64,000 bases of DNA from JAUASV01 sp047605685 (GTDB lineage: Bacteria; Actinomycetota; Actinomycetes; Actinomycetales; Microbacteriaceae): NCBI GenBank assembly GCA_047605685.1, contig JASGFF010000002.1, forward strand, positions 12,936 to 76,935, written 5' to 3'. The translations under genes and the position numbers were made by a program. The notes below the pieces were generated by a model. It worked only from the letters and a program-made list of their open reading frames with translations, was not told the origin of the DNA and searched no databases. Shown here piece by piece: positions 34,829-43,911 of the stretch; positions within the stretch are counted from its first letter, which is position 1, and each line of letters begins with the position of its first letter.

Positions 34829-37800
34829 CGGCCTTCCACACGTCGATGACGAGCACGCCGCGGTTCGCGTACGCGCCCGCCTTCAGGGTCGCACGGCGGG
34901 AGCCCGCGGCGCTGCCGGTCGCGGCGTCGAGGGCCGCGTCGTCGGTGGCGTCCAGGTCGAGCTCGACGGCGAGGGTCTCGGCGGCGATCGTCTCGGCGTG
35001 GGCGGCGAGGGCGGCGACGTCCGCGGGGTCCTCGCCGCGGATGACGGCGCGGATGCGGTCGGAGACGGCGAGACCGGCGGCCTTGCGGGTGTCCTGCACG
35101 GCGCGGATGATGTCGCGCGCGAGCCCCTCCGCCTCGAGCTCGGGCGTCGTGGCGGTGTCGAGCACGACGAAGCCCCCGGCGCCGGTGGATGCGCCGCCGA
35201 GGAAGGCGATCGCGCTGGTCTCGGCGTCGGAGTGCAGCTCGAGCTCGTACTCGCCCGGCTCCAGCACGATGCCGCCCGCGGTCACGGTGTCGTCCTCGAT
35301 CGTCCAGTCGCCCGACTTGGACGCCTGGATCACCTGCTGCACCCCCCTGCCGATGCGGGGCCCGAGCGCGCGCGCGTTGACCGTGAGCCGGTGCTGGATG
35401 CCGAAGGCATCCGCCGAGGTCTCGGCGAGCTCGACGAACACGACGTCCTTGACGTTGAGCTCGTCGCGCAGGATGCCCGCGAACTCGGCGAGCGCCGCCG
35501 GCGTCTCGGTGACGACGGTGAGCGTGGCCAGCGGCAGGCGCACGCGCAACCGGCGTGCCTTGCGCAACGCGAGGCCCGCGGAGGCGATCTCGCGGATGCG
35601 GTCCATCGTCGCCACGAGCTCCGGGTCCTCGGGGAACCGCCCGGCGTCCGGCCAGTCGGTCAGGTGCACGCTGCGGCCGCCGGTGAGGCCCTGCCAGATC
35701 TCCTCGGTGACGAGCGGGGCGAGCGGGGCGGCGACGCGGGTGACGGTCTCGAGCACCGTGTGAAGCGTGTCGAAGGCTGCCGTGTCCGCGCCCTCCCAGA
35801 ACCGGTCGCGACTGCGGCGCACGTACCAGTTGGTGAGCACGTCGGCGAAGTCGCGCAGCGCCTGGGCCGCGAGCGGCGAGTCGAGCGCGTCGAGGTGCGC
35901 CTCGACGCGCTCGATCAGCACGCGGGTCTTCGCCAGCAGGTAGCGGTCGAGCACGTTGGTGCTGTCCGTCCGCCAGGCGCAGCGCTGCTCCGCCTGCGGG
36001 CGGGCGTTGGCGTACAGCGTGAAGAAGTAGTAGGTGCTCCACAGCGGCAGCAGGAACTGCCGCACCCCCTCGCGGATGCCCTCCTCGGTGACGACGAGGT
36101 TGCCGCCGCGGATCACCGAGGAGCTCATCAGGAACCAGCGCATGGCGTCCGCGCCGTCGCGCTCGAACACCTCCGAGACATCCGGGTAGTTGCGCAGGCT
36201 CTTCGACATCTTCTGGCCGTCGGAGCCGAGCACGATGCCGTGGCTGATGACGTTCTGGAACGCCGGCCGGTCGAACAGCGCCGTCGCGAGCGCGTGCATG
36301 ACGTAGAACCAGCCGCGGGTCTGGCCGATGTACTCGACGATGAAGTCGGCGGGGTTGTGGCCTGCTTCTGAACCGGCACCGTCGAACCAGTCGCGGTTCT
36401 CGAAGGGGTAGTGCACCTGGGCGTAGGGCATCGAGCCCGAGTCGAACCACACGTCGAAGACGTCCTCGATGCGCCGCATCCTCGAGCGCCCGCTCGGGTC
36501 GTCGGGGTTCGGCCGGGTGAGCTCGTCGATGTAGGGCCGGTGCAGGTTCGGCTCGCCGTCGGGTCCGGTGGGCAGCCGGCCGAAGTCCCGCTCGAGCTCG
36601 GCGAGCGAGCCGTAGACGTCGACGCGCGGATGCGCCGGGTCGTCGCTCTTCCACACCGGGATCGGGCTGCCCCAGTACCGGTTGCGACTCACCGACCAGT
36701 CGCGCGCGTTCGCCAGCCACTTGCCGAACTGGCCGTGCTTGACGTTCTCCGGCACCCAGGTGATCCGCTCGTTCAGCTCGGCCATCCGGTCCTTGACGGC
36801 GGTGACGCGCACGAACCAGCTGGACACCGCCTTGTAGATGAGCGGCTGCCGGCAGCGCCAGCAGTGCGGGTAGGAGTGCTCGTGGCTCTTCAGCCGCAGC
36901 AGCCGGCCGTCGGCGCGCAGCAGCTGGATGAGCGGTTTGTTGGCCTCGCTCCACAGCAGCCCGGCGACCTCGGGCACCGCGCTCGTGAAGCGGCCCTTCT
37001 CGTCGAGGGAGAGGATCGTGGGGATGCCCGCGGCCTGGCAGACCAGCTGGTCGTCCTCGCCGTAGGCGGGAGCCTGGTGCACGATGCCGGTGCCCTCGCC
37101 GGTGGCGACGTAGTCGGCGACGAGGATGCGCCAGGCCCGCTCGTTGCCGTAGTCGGCGTCGGCGAAGTGGTCCCAGAGCCGGTCGTAGTGCACGCCCTCG
37201 AGCTCGCTGCCCGGGATGCTACGGCTGACGGCCGCGCGCGCGGCATCCGCGCTCTCGTAGCCGAGGTCACTCGCGTAGGCCGGCAGCGTCTCGGCGGCGA
37301 GCAGGTACTCGGCCTGGCCCTCGGCGGTGCCGTCGCCCGCACCGGCGGGGCCGGTGGGCAGCACGACGTACTCGATCGCCGGGCCGACGGCGAGCGCGGC
37401 GTTCGTCGGCAGCGTCCACGGCGTCGTCGTCCAGGCCAGCGCCCGCACGGCGGTGAGGCCGAGCGCCTCGGCCCGCTCGCCGACGAGCGGGAACGACACG
37501 GTGACCGAGGGGTCCTGCCGCGTCTTGTAGACGTCGTCGTCCATGCGCAGCTCGTGGTTCGACAGCGGGGTCTCGTCTCTCCAGCAGTAGGGCAGCACCC
37601 GGAAGCCCTCGTAGGCGAGACCCCGGTCCCAGAGCCGCTTGAAGGCCCAGATGACGCTCTCCATGAACGTCACGTCGAGCGTCTTGTAGTCGTTGTCGAA
37701 GTCGACCCAGCGCGCCTGCCGGGTGACGTAGTCGCGCCACTCCTGGGCGTACTCGAGCACCGACTCGCGGGCCTTCGCGTTGAAGGCGGCGATGCCCATC

Positions 37801-38144
37801 TGCTCGATCTCGTCGGTCGTGGTGATGCCGAGCTGGCGCATCGCCTCGAGCTCGGCCGGCAGCCCGTGGGTGTCCCAGCCGAAGCGGCGGTGCACCTGCC
37901 TGCCGCGCATCGTCTGGTAGCGGGGGAACAGGTCCTTCGCGTAACCGGTGAGCAGATGGCCGTAGTGCGGCAGGCCGTTGGCGAACGGCGGGCCGTCGTA
38001 GAACACCCACTCGGGGCATCCCTCGCGCTGCGCCACGGAGGCCTCGAACGTGCCGTCGCGCTGCCAGAAGGCGAGGATGCCCCGCTCGATCTCGGGCAGG
38101 CGCGGGGATGCCGGCACGGCGCGGCCGTTCAGGGGGTATGCCAT
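34812..38144 (-). CDS. ileS: Isoleucyl-tRNA synthetase
   Basis: A class Ia aminoacyl-tRNA synthetase of 1110 residues. The HIGH motif appears as LPHYGH in PPFANGLPHYGHLLTGYAKD and the KMSKS motif as GQKMSKSLRNY. The long editing domain (CP1) carries WTTTPWTLPTNAALAVGP. The C-terminal anticodon-binding region ends in a long beta-rich extension, as in actinobacterial and eukaryotic-type enzymes. I prefer the ATG at 38144 (MAYPLNGRAVP) because GGAGA lies 5 bases upstream; an in-frame ATG four codons earlier has none. A T-box leader precedes it. Confidence 0.96.
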   Translation of the reverse strand: MAYPLNGRAVPASPRLPEIERGILAFWQRDGTFEASVAQREGCPEWVFYDGPPFANGLPHYGHLLTGYAKDLFPRYQTMRGRQVHRRFGWDTHGLPAELEAMRQLGITTTDEIEQMGIAAFNAKARESVLEYAQEWRDYVTRQARWVDFDNDYKTLDVTFMESVIWAFKRLWDRGLAYEGFRVLPYCWRDETPLSNHELRMDDDVYKTRQDPSVTVSFPLVGERAEALGLTAVRALAWTTTPWTLPTNAALAVGPAIEYVVLPTGPAGAGDGTAEGQAEYLLAAETLPAYASDLGYESADAARAAVSRSIPGSELEGVHYDRLWDHFADADYGNERAWRILVADYVATGEGTGIVHQAPAYGEDDQLVCQAAGIPTILSLDEKGRFTSAVPEVAGLLWSEANKPLIQLLRADGRLLRLKSHEHSYPHCWRCRQPLIYKAVSSWFVRVTAVKDRMAELNERITWVPENVKHGQFGKWLANARDWSVSRNRYWGSPIPVWKSDDPAHPRVDVYGSLAELERDFGRLPTGPDGEPNLHRPYIDELTRPNPDDPSGRSRMRRIEDVFDVWFDSGSMPYAQVHYPFENRDWFDGAGSEAGHNPADFIVEYIGQTRGWFYVMHALATALFDRPAFQNVISHGIVLGSDGQKMSKSLRNYPDVSEVFERDGADAMRWFLMSSSVIRGGNLVVTEEGIREGVRQFLLPLWSTYYFFTLYANARPQAEQRCAWRTDSTNVLDRYLLAKTRVLIERVEAHLDALDSPLAAQALRDFADVLTNWYVRRSRDRFWEGADTAAFDTLHTVLETVTRVAAPLAPLVTEEIWQGLTGGRSVHLTDWPDAGRFPEDPELVATMDRIREIASAGLALRKARRLRVRLPLATLTVVTETPAALAEFAGILRDELNVKDVVFVELAETSADAFGIQHRLTVNARALGPRIGRGVQQVIQASKSGDWTIEDDTVTAGGIVLEPGEYELELHSDAETSAIAFLGGASTGAGGFVVLDTATTPELEAEGLARDIIRAVQDTRKAAGLAVSDRIRAVIRGEDPADVAALAAHAETIAAETLAVELDLDATDDAALDAATGSAAGSRRATLKAGAYANRGVLVIDVWKAGAIGV

Positions 38145-38149
38145 CGGGG

Positions 38150-38345
38150 TCTCCATCGGTGCTGCTGTGCACGAGGACGACGGATGCCGCGGTACCACCT
38201 CGCTTGCCGCGCCCCCGGCGGTGGCCGGCGAGCGCGACCGCTCGTTCTCGGCTGTGACGGGCCGGCCCGGCGGGTTCTACTGGGCGCTCACGCGCCGTTC
38301 TTCCCGCGACTCCCCGGTGATGGCCGGATCAGTGTCGGTAGCAGC
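38150..38345 (-). promoter_or_regulatory. T-box riboswitch (translational, short stem I) controlling ileS
   Basis: Reading leftward, a compact stem I presents CCGGCCATCACCGG with the Ile specifier codon ATC at 38321-38319. Then comes the linker motif GGAAGAACGG, a GC-rich stem II region, and the T-box sequence AGGTGGTACCGCGG (38200-38187). The last contains the bulge that pairs with the free 3' end of uncharged tRNA. The downstream CATCCGTCG / CGATGG elements lie next to the ileS GGAGA, fitting a sequestrator that controls translation rather than termination. This is the established actinobacterial ileS T-box type. Confidence 0.92.
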
Positions 38346-38435
38346 ATTCTAGGCGCTCGCCACGAGCGGGCGGCACGATCGGCGGCACGACCGGGCGCCG
38401 TGACCGCACGGAACGCGGTGGAGGGCCCACCGAAG

Positions 38436-38452
38436 CGTGACGGGACGTCACG
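38436..38452 (-). terminator. Short hairpin after the HNH endonuclease gene
   Basis: CGTGACG (38436-38442) and CGTCACG (38446-38452) are perfect inverted arms around GGA, 7 bases past the stop of the HNH gene at 38459. It has no T tract, so termination is only likely. The remaining bases up to the T-box (38346-38435) show nothing else. Confidence 0.4.
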
Positions 38453-38458
38453 ACGTGA

Positions 38459-39775
38459 TCAGCCGGGTGGCGCGCGGTAGCTGTCGTCGCCGTCGGGCGG
38501 GCCGACGAGGTAGCGGCGGCCCGTCGGTGAGGTCCAGGCGAATCGCCCCGCTCCGACCTGCTCCAGTCGCCACCGGGTGTGGTGTTTGAGCCGGTGGTGT
38601 CTGCGGCAGAGGTGACCGAGGTTGTCATGGTCGGTGCCGCCGCCACCGGCGTAGTCGTCGCTGTGGTCGAGGTCGCAGCTCACGGCGCGTCGCCGGCATC
38701 CGGGATGTCGGCAGGTCTCGTCGCGCAGCTGCAGCCAGGTGCGCAGATCGGCCGGCACCGCGTACCGATCGCGGCCGACGGAGAGCACCGTGCCGGTCTC
38801 GGGGTGGGTGAGCAGCCGGGTGAACGACGGGGCGCGAGCGGCGAGCTCGCGGGCGGTGTCGGCGTCGATGGGCCCGTAGCCGTCGAGCGAGCCGGGTGTC
38901 TCCTCCCGTCCGAGCAGGGTCAGCACGGGAACCTGCACGAGCACGCGGGCGCGGATCCCGGCCGGAACATCGGGGGCCTGCCCTTCGATGAGCAGCTCGG
39001 CGAGATGGTCCAGGCGCAGCTGTGCGATCGTGCGTGGATCGCCGTCGGCGCGGGAGGAGCGCGCGAGATCGGTCAGGCGCTGGTCGATGGCGAGGCCCTG
39101 CACGGCGGGCAGGTAGGCGGTGAGCGTGGTCATCCCGTCCCGCTCCGGGTCGACACCCACGCAGCGCCGCTCGTGCCGACTGCGGTGCCGATCGGCCATC
39201 GACTCCGGGTGCATCCGCTCTCGGATGCGACGGGCCCGCTGCCCGAGCTGCGCCGCGGTCAACCGCTGCGCGCCCGGAGCGACAGCCGCGTCGAACCCGG
39301 GCCGCGCCTCGGCGGGCAGGTCGTCCGCCTGCTCGACGACCTTGAGGGCGTGCCGGTAGCTGATCGCCCCGGACCGCATCACCGCTAGAGTGCGCGGCAG
39401 ATCCGCGGTCAACAACTGCGCATCGTGGATGAGATGCACCGCGGCCACGTCCGGCACATGCAGGACGGCCGCGACCTCGGACTCGACCGTTCGGCGGGCG
39501 ATGTCCGCCGGGCTCATCCCCGCCGGGACGCCCTCGCCGTCCAGGTCGACGGTCGCGGCGAGCTCCGCCCAGCGGGCGGCATCCGCCAACAGCTGGGTGC
39601 GCCACGACGTGATCGTGTTGATCAGCTGATCCGTGTGCGCGATCGCCCCGATCAACTGGTCCAACAGGGGCAGGTCGCCCGGCGCGCGGGCCGCCGCGGG
39701 ATCATCCCGCAGCAGCGCGACACCCGCGTCGGCAGTCGCACCGGCAGTCGCACCGGCAGTCGCGTCCGTCACCAT
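38459..39775 (-). CDS. DUF222 domain HNH endonuclease
   Basis: A 438-residue protein. The N-terminal DUF222 helical region (about 25-290) is followed by a C-terminal HNH nuclease: CRHPGCRRRAVSCDLDHSDDYAGGG then NLGHLCRRHHRLKHH, with zinc-type Cys/His and the catalytic DH. Such genes occur in many copies in Microbacteriaceae and other actinobacteria; a mobile-element or phage-related role is suspected but unproven. The start at 39775 (MVTDATAG) is chosen because the upstream frame overlaps the vapB promoter. Residues 4-15 are an ATAG repeat encoded by 12-bp units. Confidence 0.82.
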   Translation of the reverse strand: MVTDATAGATAGATADAGVALLRDDPAAARAPGDLPLLDQLIGAIAHTDQLINTITSWRTQLLADAARWAELAATVDLDGEGVPAGMSPADIARRTVESEVAAVLHVPDVAAVHLIHDAQLLTADLPRTLAVMRSGAISYRHALKVVEQADDLPAEARPGFDAAVAPGAQRLTAAQLGQRARRIRERMHPESMADRHRSRHERRCVGVDPERDGMTTLTAYLPAVQGLAIDQRLTDLARSSRADGDPRTIAQLRLDHLAELLIEGQAPDVPAGIRARVLVQVPVLTLLGREETPGSLDGYGPIDADTARELAARAPSFTRLLTHPETGTVLSVGRDRYAVPADLRTWLQLRDETCRHPGCRRRAVSCDLDHSDDYAGGGGTDHDNLGHLCRRHHRLKHHTRWRLEQVGAGRFAWTSPTGRRYLVGPPDGDDSYRAPPG

Positions 39776-39889
39776 GCGACCAGTGAACAGGCGACCACCG
39801 ACATTGATGCCCGGCGAGCGAAGGTGTCGCCCTTCGCCGCGTGCGCACCGGCACCCAGGCACGTCGCCCTCCCACCGGGGGCTTGGGTG

Positions 39890-39901
39890 ATATCGCGATA
39901 T
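39890..39901. promoter_or_regulatory. ATATCGCGATAT palindrome, candidate vapB operator/promoter
   Basis: A perfect 12-bp palindrome ends 8 bases before the vapB ATG in an otherwise GC-rich region. It overlaps a possible -10 element (GATATA). Autoregulation by antitoxins usually uses such a site. The message would be leaderless or nearly so, since no Shine-Dalgarno is visible. Confidence 0.5.
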
Positions 39902-39909
39902 ATGGCGGG

Positions 39910-40197
39910 ATGACCGACATCCTCATCCGTGGGCTCAGCCCTCGTGCCGTCGCCCGCATCGACGCGGCGGCGCGGGAGCGCGGCCTGTCGCGCAACGAGT
40001 ACCTGCGCCTCGAGCTCGAGGCGGGCGACACCGTGTTAGACGACACCGTGTCGGGCGACACCGTGTCGGGCGACACCGTGTCGGGCGACACCGTGTCGGG
40101 CGATCGGCCGTGGCTCACGATGGAGATGCTCGAGCGCTCCGCGGAGCGCGTCAAGGACCTCCGCGATCCGGAGTCCGTGGAGCGAATGTGGCGGTGA
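39910..40197 (+). CDS. VapB-like antitoxin with repeat-expanded linker
   Basis: A 95-residue protein. The N-terminus MTDILIRGLSPRAVARIDAAARERGLSRNEYLRLELE reads as a ribbon-helix-helix DNA-binding domain of the type found in VapB/FitA antitoxins. The C-terminal part (WLTMEMLERSAERVKDLRDPESVERMWR) is the usual toxin-binding tail. Between them the linker is expanded by five DTVSG-type units encoded by 15-bp tandem repeats. The stop overlaps the GTG of the toxin remnant, as in functional vapBC pairs. Confidence 0.8.
   Translation: MTDILIRGLSPRAVARIDAAARERGLSRNEYLRLELEAGDTVLDDTVSGDTVSGDTVSGDTVSGDRPWLTMEMLERSAERVKDLRDPESVERMWR
40027..40101. repeat. Five 15-bp tandem repeats inside vapB
   Basis: Units of GACACCGTGTCGGGC: the first copy (40027-40041) reads GACACCGTGTTAGAC and four following copies (40042-40101) are identical. 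They encode DTVLD followed by four DTVSG. Identity of the copies suggests recent expansion. Confidence 0.95.
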
Positions 40198-40390
40198 CCG
40201 CCTGGCTCATCGACAAGTCGGCGTACGTGCGGCTCCGCGAATCGCCTGACTCGGACGTCTGGCTGACAACGACCTGCTCATCGCCGCGGTGGCCGAGAGG
40301 GCCGGCCTCACGGTGCTCGCGGTCGACAAGGACTTCGACCTCATCGCCGAGGTCACCGGCCAGAGCGTCGAGCAGCTGCGGTTGGGCTGA
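40194..40390 (+). pseudogene. vapC-like PIN-domain toxin, internally deleted and frameshifted
   Basis: The frame from the GTG at 40194 reads VTAWLIDKSAYVRL, the N-terminus of a PIN toxin with its first catalytic Asp. After about 24 codons the C-terminal PIN segment (NDLLIAAVAERAGLTVLAVDKDFDLIAEVTGQ) continues in a different frame to a TGA at 40390. About 70-80 codons, including the central acidic residues, are missing. The junction lies near 40255-40270 (CTGGCTGACAACGAC). The toxin is dead, while its antitoxin is intact. Confidence 0.8.
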
Positions 40391-40507
40391 CCCGGCCCTC
40401 GACGCACGCGCACGGAGTCGGCGCGAGCGCATCCCCGTACCATGGACGCACAACCCCACACTCAGGCACCTTTGACACGGTGCCGCACATACGAACCCGG
40501 AGATCCC

Positions 40508-43099
40508 ATGCCCGCGAAGCCGCCCGAGCGCCCCGCCCTCGAAGGGCTCGAGTCGAAGTGGGGCGAGGTGTGGGAGGCCCGCGGCAGCTACCGCTTCGAC
40601 CGCGCGAACGCGACGAAGGAGAGCGTGTTCAGCGTCGACACCCCGCCGCCCACGGCATCCGGCTCGCTGCACATCGGCCACGTGTTCAGCTACACCCACA
40701 TGGACCTGATCGCCCGCTATCAGCGGATGCGCGGTCGCAACCTGTTCTTCCCGATGGGCTGGGATGACAACGGCCTGCCCACCGAGCGCCGGGTGCAGAA
40801 CTACTACGGGGTGCGCTGCGACCCCTCGCTGCCCTACCAGCCCGACTTCGCGCCGCCGTTCGAGGGCGGCGACAACAAGAGCTCGAAGGCCGCCGACCAG
40901 GTGCCGATCTCGCGCCGCAACTTCATCGAGCTGTGCGAGCGGCTCACCGTCGAGGACGAGAGGCAGTTCGAGGACCTCTGGCGCACCCTCGGCCTGAGCG
41001 TCGACTGGTCGCAGACCTACCGCACGATCGGCGAGCACGCGCGGGCGACCGCCCAGCGCGCCTTCCTGCGCAACCTCGCCCGCGGCGAGGCGTACCAGGC
41101 CGACGCGCCGACGCTGTGGGATGTCACGTTCCGCACCGCCGTCGCCCAGGCCGAGCTCGAGGACAGGGAGACGCCGGGCGCGTACCACGGCCTCACGTTC
41201 CACCGCGACGGAGCCGACGACGTCGTCATCCAGACCACCCGCCCGGAGCTGCTGCCCGCCTGCGTCGCGCTCGTCGCCCACCCCGACGACGAGCGCTACC
41301 GGCAGCTGTTCGGCAGCACCGTGCGCACGCCGCTTTTCGGCGTCGAGGTGCCCGTCCTCGCCCATCGGCTCGCGCAGATGGACAAGGGCAGCGGCATCGC
41401 GATGATCTGCACGTTCGGCGACGTCACCGACGTCGTCTGGTGGCGCGAGCTGGACCTGCCGAACCGCACGATCATCGGCGCTGACGGCCGCATCGTCGCC
41501 GAGCCGCCGGCGGCCCTCACCACGGATGCCGCGCGCGCCGCCTACGCCCAGCTCGCCGGCAAGACCGTGTTCGGCGCCAAGGCGCGCATCGTGGAGCTGC
41601 TCACCGAGTCGGGCGAGCTCGTCGGCGACATCCGCCCGATCCAGCACCCGGTGAAGTTCTTCGAGAAGGGCGACCGGCCCCTCGAGATCATCTCCACCCG
41701 GCAGTGGTACATCGCCAACGGCGCCCGCGACGAGGCGCTGCGCGAACGGCTGCTCGAGCGCGGCCGCGAGCTCGCCTTCCACCCCGACTTCATGCGGGTG
41801 CGCTACGAGAACTGGGTGAACGGCCTGACCGGCGACTGGCTGATCTCGCGCCAGCGCTTCTTCGGCGTGCCGATCCCGGTGTGGTACGAGCTCGACGCGG
41901 ACGGCGGACGCGGCGCCGTGATCGTGCCGCCGGAGTCGTCGCTGCCGGTCGACCCCTCCTCGGACGTGCCCGAGGGCTACACGGAGGCCGACCGCGGCAT
42001 CCGCTTCGTCGGCGAGGTCGACATCATGGACACCTGGGCGACGAGCTCGCTCACCCCGCAGATCGCCGGTGGCTGGGAGAGCGACCCGGAGCTGTTCGAG
42101 CTGGTGTTCCCCTACTCGCTGCGCAGCCAGGGCCAGGACATCATCCGCACCTGGCTGTTCTCCACGGCGCTGCGCGCCGAGCTCGAGCACGGAACGGTGC
42201 CCTGGGAGCACGCCGGCATCTCGGGCTTCATCGTCGACCCCGACCGCAAGAAGATGTCCAAGTCGAAGGGCAACGTGGTGACCCCGGCCGGCCTGCTCGA
42301 GGAGCACGGCTCGGACGCGGTGCGCTACTGGGCCGCCTCCTCGCGGCTCGGCACGGACGCCGCCTTCGACCCGCAGAACCCGAAGCAGATCAAGATCGGC
42401 CGGCGACTCGCGATCAAGGTGCTCAACGCGGCGAAGTTCGTGCTGTCGTTCCCCATCGAACCGGACACGGCCGAACCGGACGCGGCCGAACCGGACGCGG
42501 CCGGGCCCGGCACGGCGACCGCAGCAGTGACCGAGCCCCTCGACGTCGACATGCTCGCCGAGCTGGACCGGGTCGTCGAGGCGGCGACCGCCGCCTTCGA
42601 CGGCTTCGACCACGCGCGCGCCCTCGAGGTCGCCGAGCAGTTCTTCTGGACGTTCTGCGACGACTACCTGGAGCTGGTCAAGGAGCGCGCCTACGGCGGG
42701 GGCGCCGGCCGGGCGTCCGCGGTTGCCGCCCTGCGCGAGGCGCTCGACACGCTCGTGCGCCTGCTGGCGCCGTTCCTGCCCTTCGCGACCGAGGAGGTGT
42801 GGAGCTGGACGCACGATGACAGCGTGCACACCGCCGAGTGGCCGCGCGCCCGCGCGGACCGGCGGCCCTCCGGGCTGCTGCCGCTCGTGAGCGAGGCGCT
42901 CATCGGCATCCGCCGGGCCAAGACGGATGCCAAGGCGAGCCAGCGGACGCCCGTGACGAGCGCCACGATCGCCGGGCCCGCGCTGCTCGAGCGGGGGCTC
43001 GCCGACCTCGCCGCCGTTGGCCGCATCGCCGCGCCGACGTTCGTCGTCGCCGACGAGGTGGCCGTGACCGACATCGTGCTCGAGGAGCAGATCGCGTGA
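40508..43099 (+). CDS. valS: Valyl-tRNA synthetase
   Basis: An 863-residue class Ia synthetase. The HIGH motif is in TASGSLHIGHVFSYTHMDL and KMSKS in RKKMSKSKGNVVTPAGLLE. The first domain has the FPMGWDDNGLPTERRVQNYYGVRCDPSL segment, and the editing domain contains VIQTTRPELLPACVALVAHPDD. Use of GWDDNGL rather than GTDHAGI marks the shorter, archaeal/actinobacterial-type ValS without the long C-terminal coiled coil. A small in-frame repeat (EPDAAEPDAA) lies near residue 655. GGAG stands 6 bases before the ATG; a short hairpin (40465-40484) lies in the leader. Confidence 0.95.
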   Translation: MPAKPPERPALEGLESKWGEVWEARGSYRFDRANATKESVFSVDTPPPTASGSLHIGHVFSYTHMDLIARYQRMRGRNLFFPMGWDDNGLPTERRVQNYYGVRCDPSLPYQPDFAPPFEGGDNKSSKAADQVPISRRNFIELCERLTVEDERQFEDLWRTLGLSVDWSQTYRTIGEHARATAQRAFLRNLARGEAYQADAPTLWDVTFRTAVAQAELEDRETPGAYHGLTFHRDGADDVVIQTTRPELLPACVALVAHPDDERYRQLFGSTVRTPLFGVEVPVLAHRLAQMDKGSGIAMICTFGDVTDVVWWRELDLPNRTIIGADGRIVAEPPAALTTDAARAAYAQLAGKTVFGAKARIVELLTESGELVGDIRPIQHPVKFFEKGDRPLEIISTRQWYIANGARDEALRERLLERGRELAFHPDFMRVRYENWVNGLTGDWLISRQRFFGVPIPVWYELDADGGRGAVIVPPESSLPVDPSSDVPEGYTEADRGIRFVGEVDIMDTWATSSLTPQIAGGWESDPELFELVFPYSLRSQGQDIIRTWLFSTALRAELEHGTVPWEHAGISGFIVDPDRKKMSKSKGNVVTPAGLLEEHGSDAVRYWAASSRLGTDAAFDPQNPKQIKIGRRLAIKVLNAAKFVLSFPIEPDTAEPDAAEPDAAGPGTATAAVTEPLDVDMLAELDRVVEAATAAFDGFDHARALEVAEQFFWTFCDDYLELVKERAYGGGAGRASAVAALREALDTLVRLLAPFLPFATEEVWSWTHDDSVHTAEWPRARADRRPSGLLPLVSEALIGIRRAKTDAKASQRTPVTSATIAGPALLERGLADLAAVGRIAAPTFVVADEVAVTDIVLEEQIA

Positions 43100-43593
43100 G
43101 CGAGGGCGCCGAGGGCGGCCGGCCCGTCGTCGCCCGGCCCGTTCTCGTCCGACCTCTCGAGCCGCGTGACGCCGCCGCCTGGAGCGCACTGTTCCGCGCC
43201 TACGGGGAGTTCTACGACACGACGTTCGACGAGTCGGTGCTCGAGCGCGTCTGGGCGCAGCTGCTCGCCGCCGGCTCGGGCATCGACGGCCTCGTCGCCG
43301 AGCGACTCCCGGACGACGGCGACGGTGCCGTCATCGGCCTCGCGCACTACCGCTCGCACCCCGACACGTTCACCGGCGGCCGGGACTGGTATCTCGACGA
43401 CCTCTACGTCGCCCCGGAGGCCCGCGGCGGCGGCACCGGGACGGCGCTCATCCGCGGGGTCGCCGCGCTCGCGAGCGAGCAGTCCGGCGGCACGCTGCGC
43501 TGGATCACCGCCGAGTCGAACGAGCGCGCCCGACAGGTCTACGAGCGGATCGCCGTGCGCACCAGCTGGGTCACCTACGAGATGACGCTCTGA
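43096..43593 (+). CDS. GNAT family N-acetyltransferase
   Basis: A 165-residue acetyl-CoA-dependent acyltransferase. VLVRPLEPRDAAAWSALFRAYGEFY is the typical N-terminal strand-helix pair, WYLDDLYVAPEARGGGTGTALI contains the R/Q-x-x-G-x-G/A pyrophosphate loop, and WITAESNERARQVYERIA the following strand and helix. The substrate is unknown. The GTG start overlaps the valS TGA (GTGA), indicating cotranscription and coupling. Confidence 0.88.
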   Translation: MSEGAEGGRPVVARPVLVRPLEPRDAAAWSALFRAYGEFYDTTFDESVLERVWAQLLAAGSGIDGLVAERLPDDGDGAVIGLAHYRSHPDTFTGGRDWYLDDLYVAPEARGGGTGTALIRGVAALASEQSGGTLRWITAESNERARQVYERIAVRTSWVTYEMTL

Positions 43594-43844
43594 TGCGGCT
43601 CGGCACCCGGTGGCCCGCGGACGCCGAGCCGCCGGCACGGCTGCCGGCGGCGATCGTCCGGGCCATCCGCTCGGTCGAGGCCGAGCTGACGGACGCTGAG
43701 CGGCCGGGCTGGCGTTGGCAGCTCACCTGGCTGGAGGGGCTGCCGCATGTTGAGGCCGACGCCGGGCTGGTGATCCGCTACGACCCGGCCGCCGACGCCG
43801 CGGTGGTGCTCGGGCCCGACGACCTCCACGCCCTCGGCGACTGA
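43593..43844 (+). CDS. Small hypothetical protein
   Basis: An 83-residue soluble protein; its ATG overlaps the TGA of the acetyltransferase gene (TGATG), so it is coupled to it. It has one Trp/Pro-rich central segment (ERPGWRWQLTWLEGLPHVEAD) and an acidic end. I do not recognise the family. The overlap and codon use support a real gene. Confidence 0.6.
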   Translation: MRLGTRWPADAEPPARLPAAIVRAIRSVEAELTDAERPGWRWQLTWLEGLPHVEADAGLVIRYDPAADAAVVLGPDDLHALGD

Positions 43845-43858
43845 CCGGTCACCTGGCC

Positions 43859-43911
43859 GAACGCTCCCTGGCCGGACGCTCCCTAGGCTGAACGCTCCCT
43901 AGGCTGAACGG
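43859..43911. repeat. 16-bp tandem repeat just before the M3 peptidase start
   Basis: Three units: GAACGCTCCCTGGCC (43859-43873), GGACGCTCCCTAGGCT (43874-43889), GAACGCTCCCTAGGCT (43890-43905), then GAACGG before the ATG at 43912. No Shine-Dalgarno is visible, so the array occupies the whole translation-initiation region. Confidence 0.9.

Noticed and set aside
40465..40484. Short GGCACC...GGTGCC hairpin in the valS leader considered as a T-box or riboswitch
   Set aside because: No T-box sequence (GGTGGTACCGCGG-like) and no specifier loop; the stem is only 6 bp.
42325..42552. Small leftward frame inside valS with EPDA-like complement repeats
   Set aside because: It only mirrors a low-complexity stretch of valS; no ribosome binding site.
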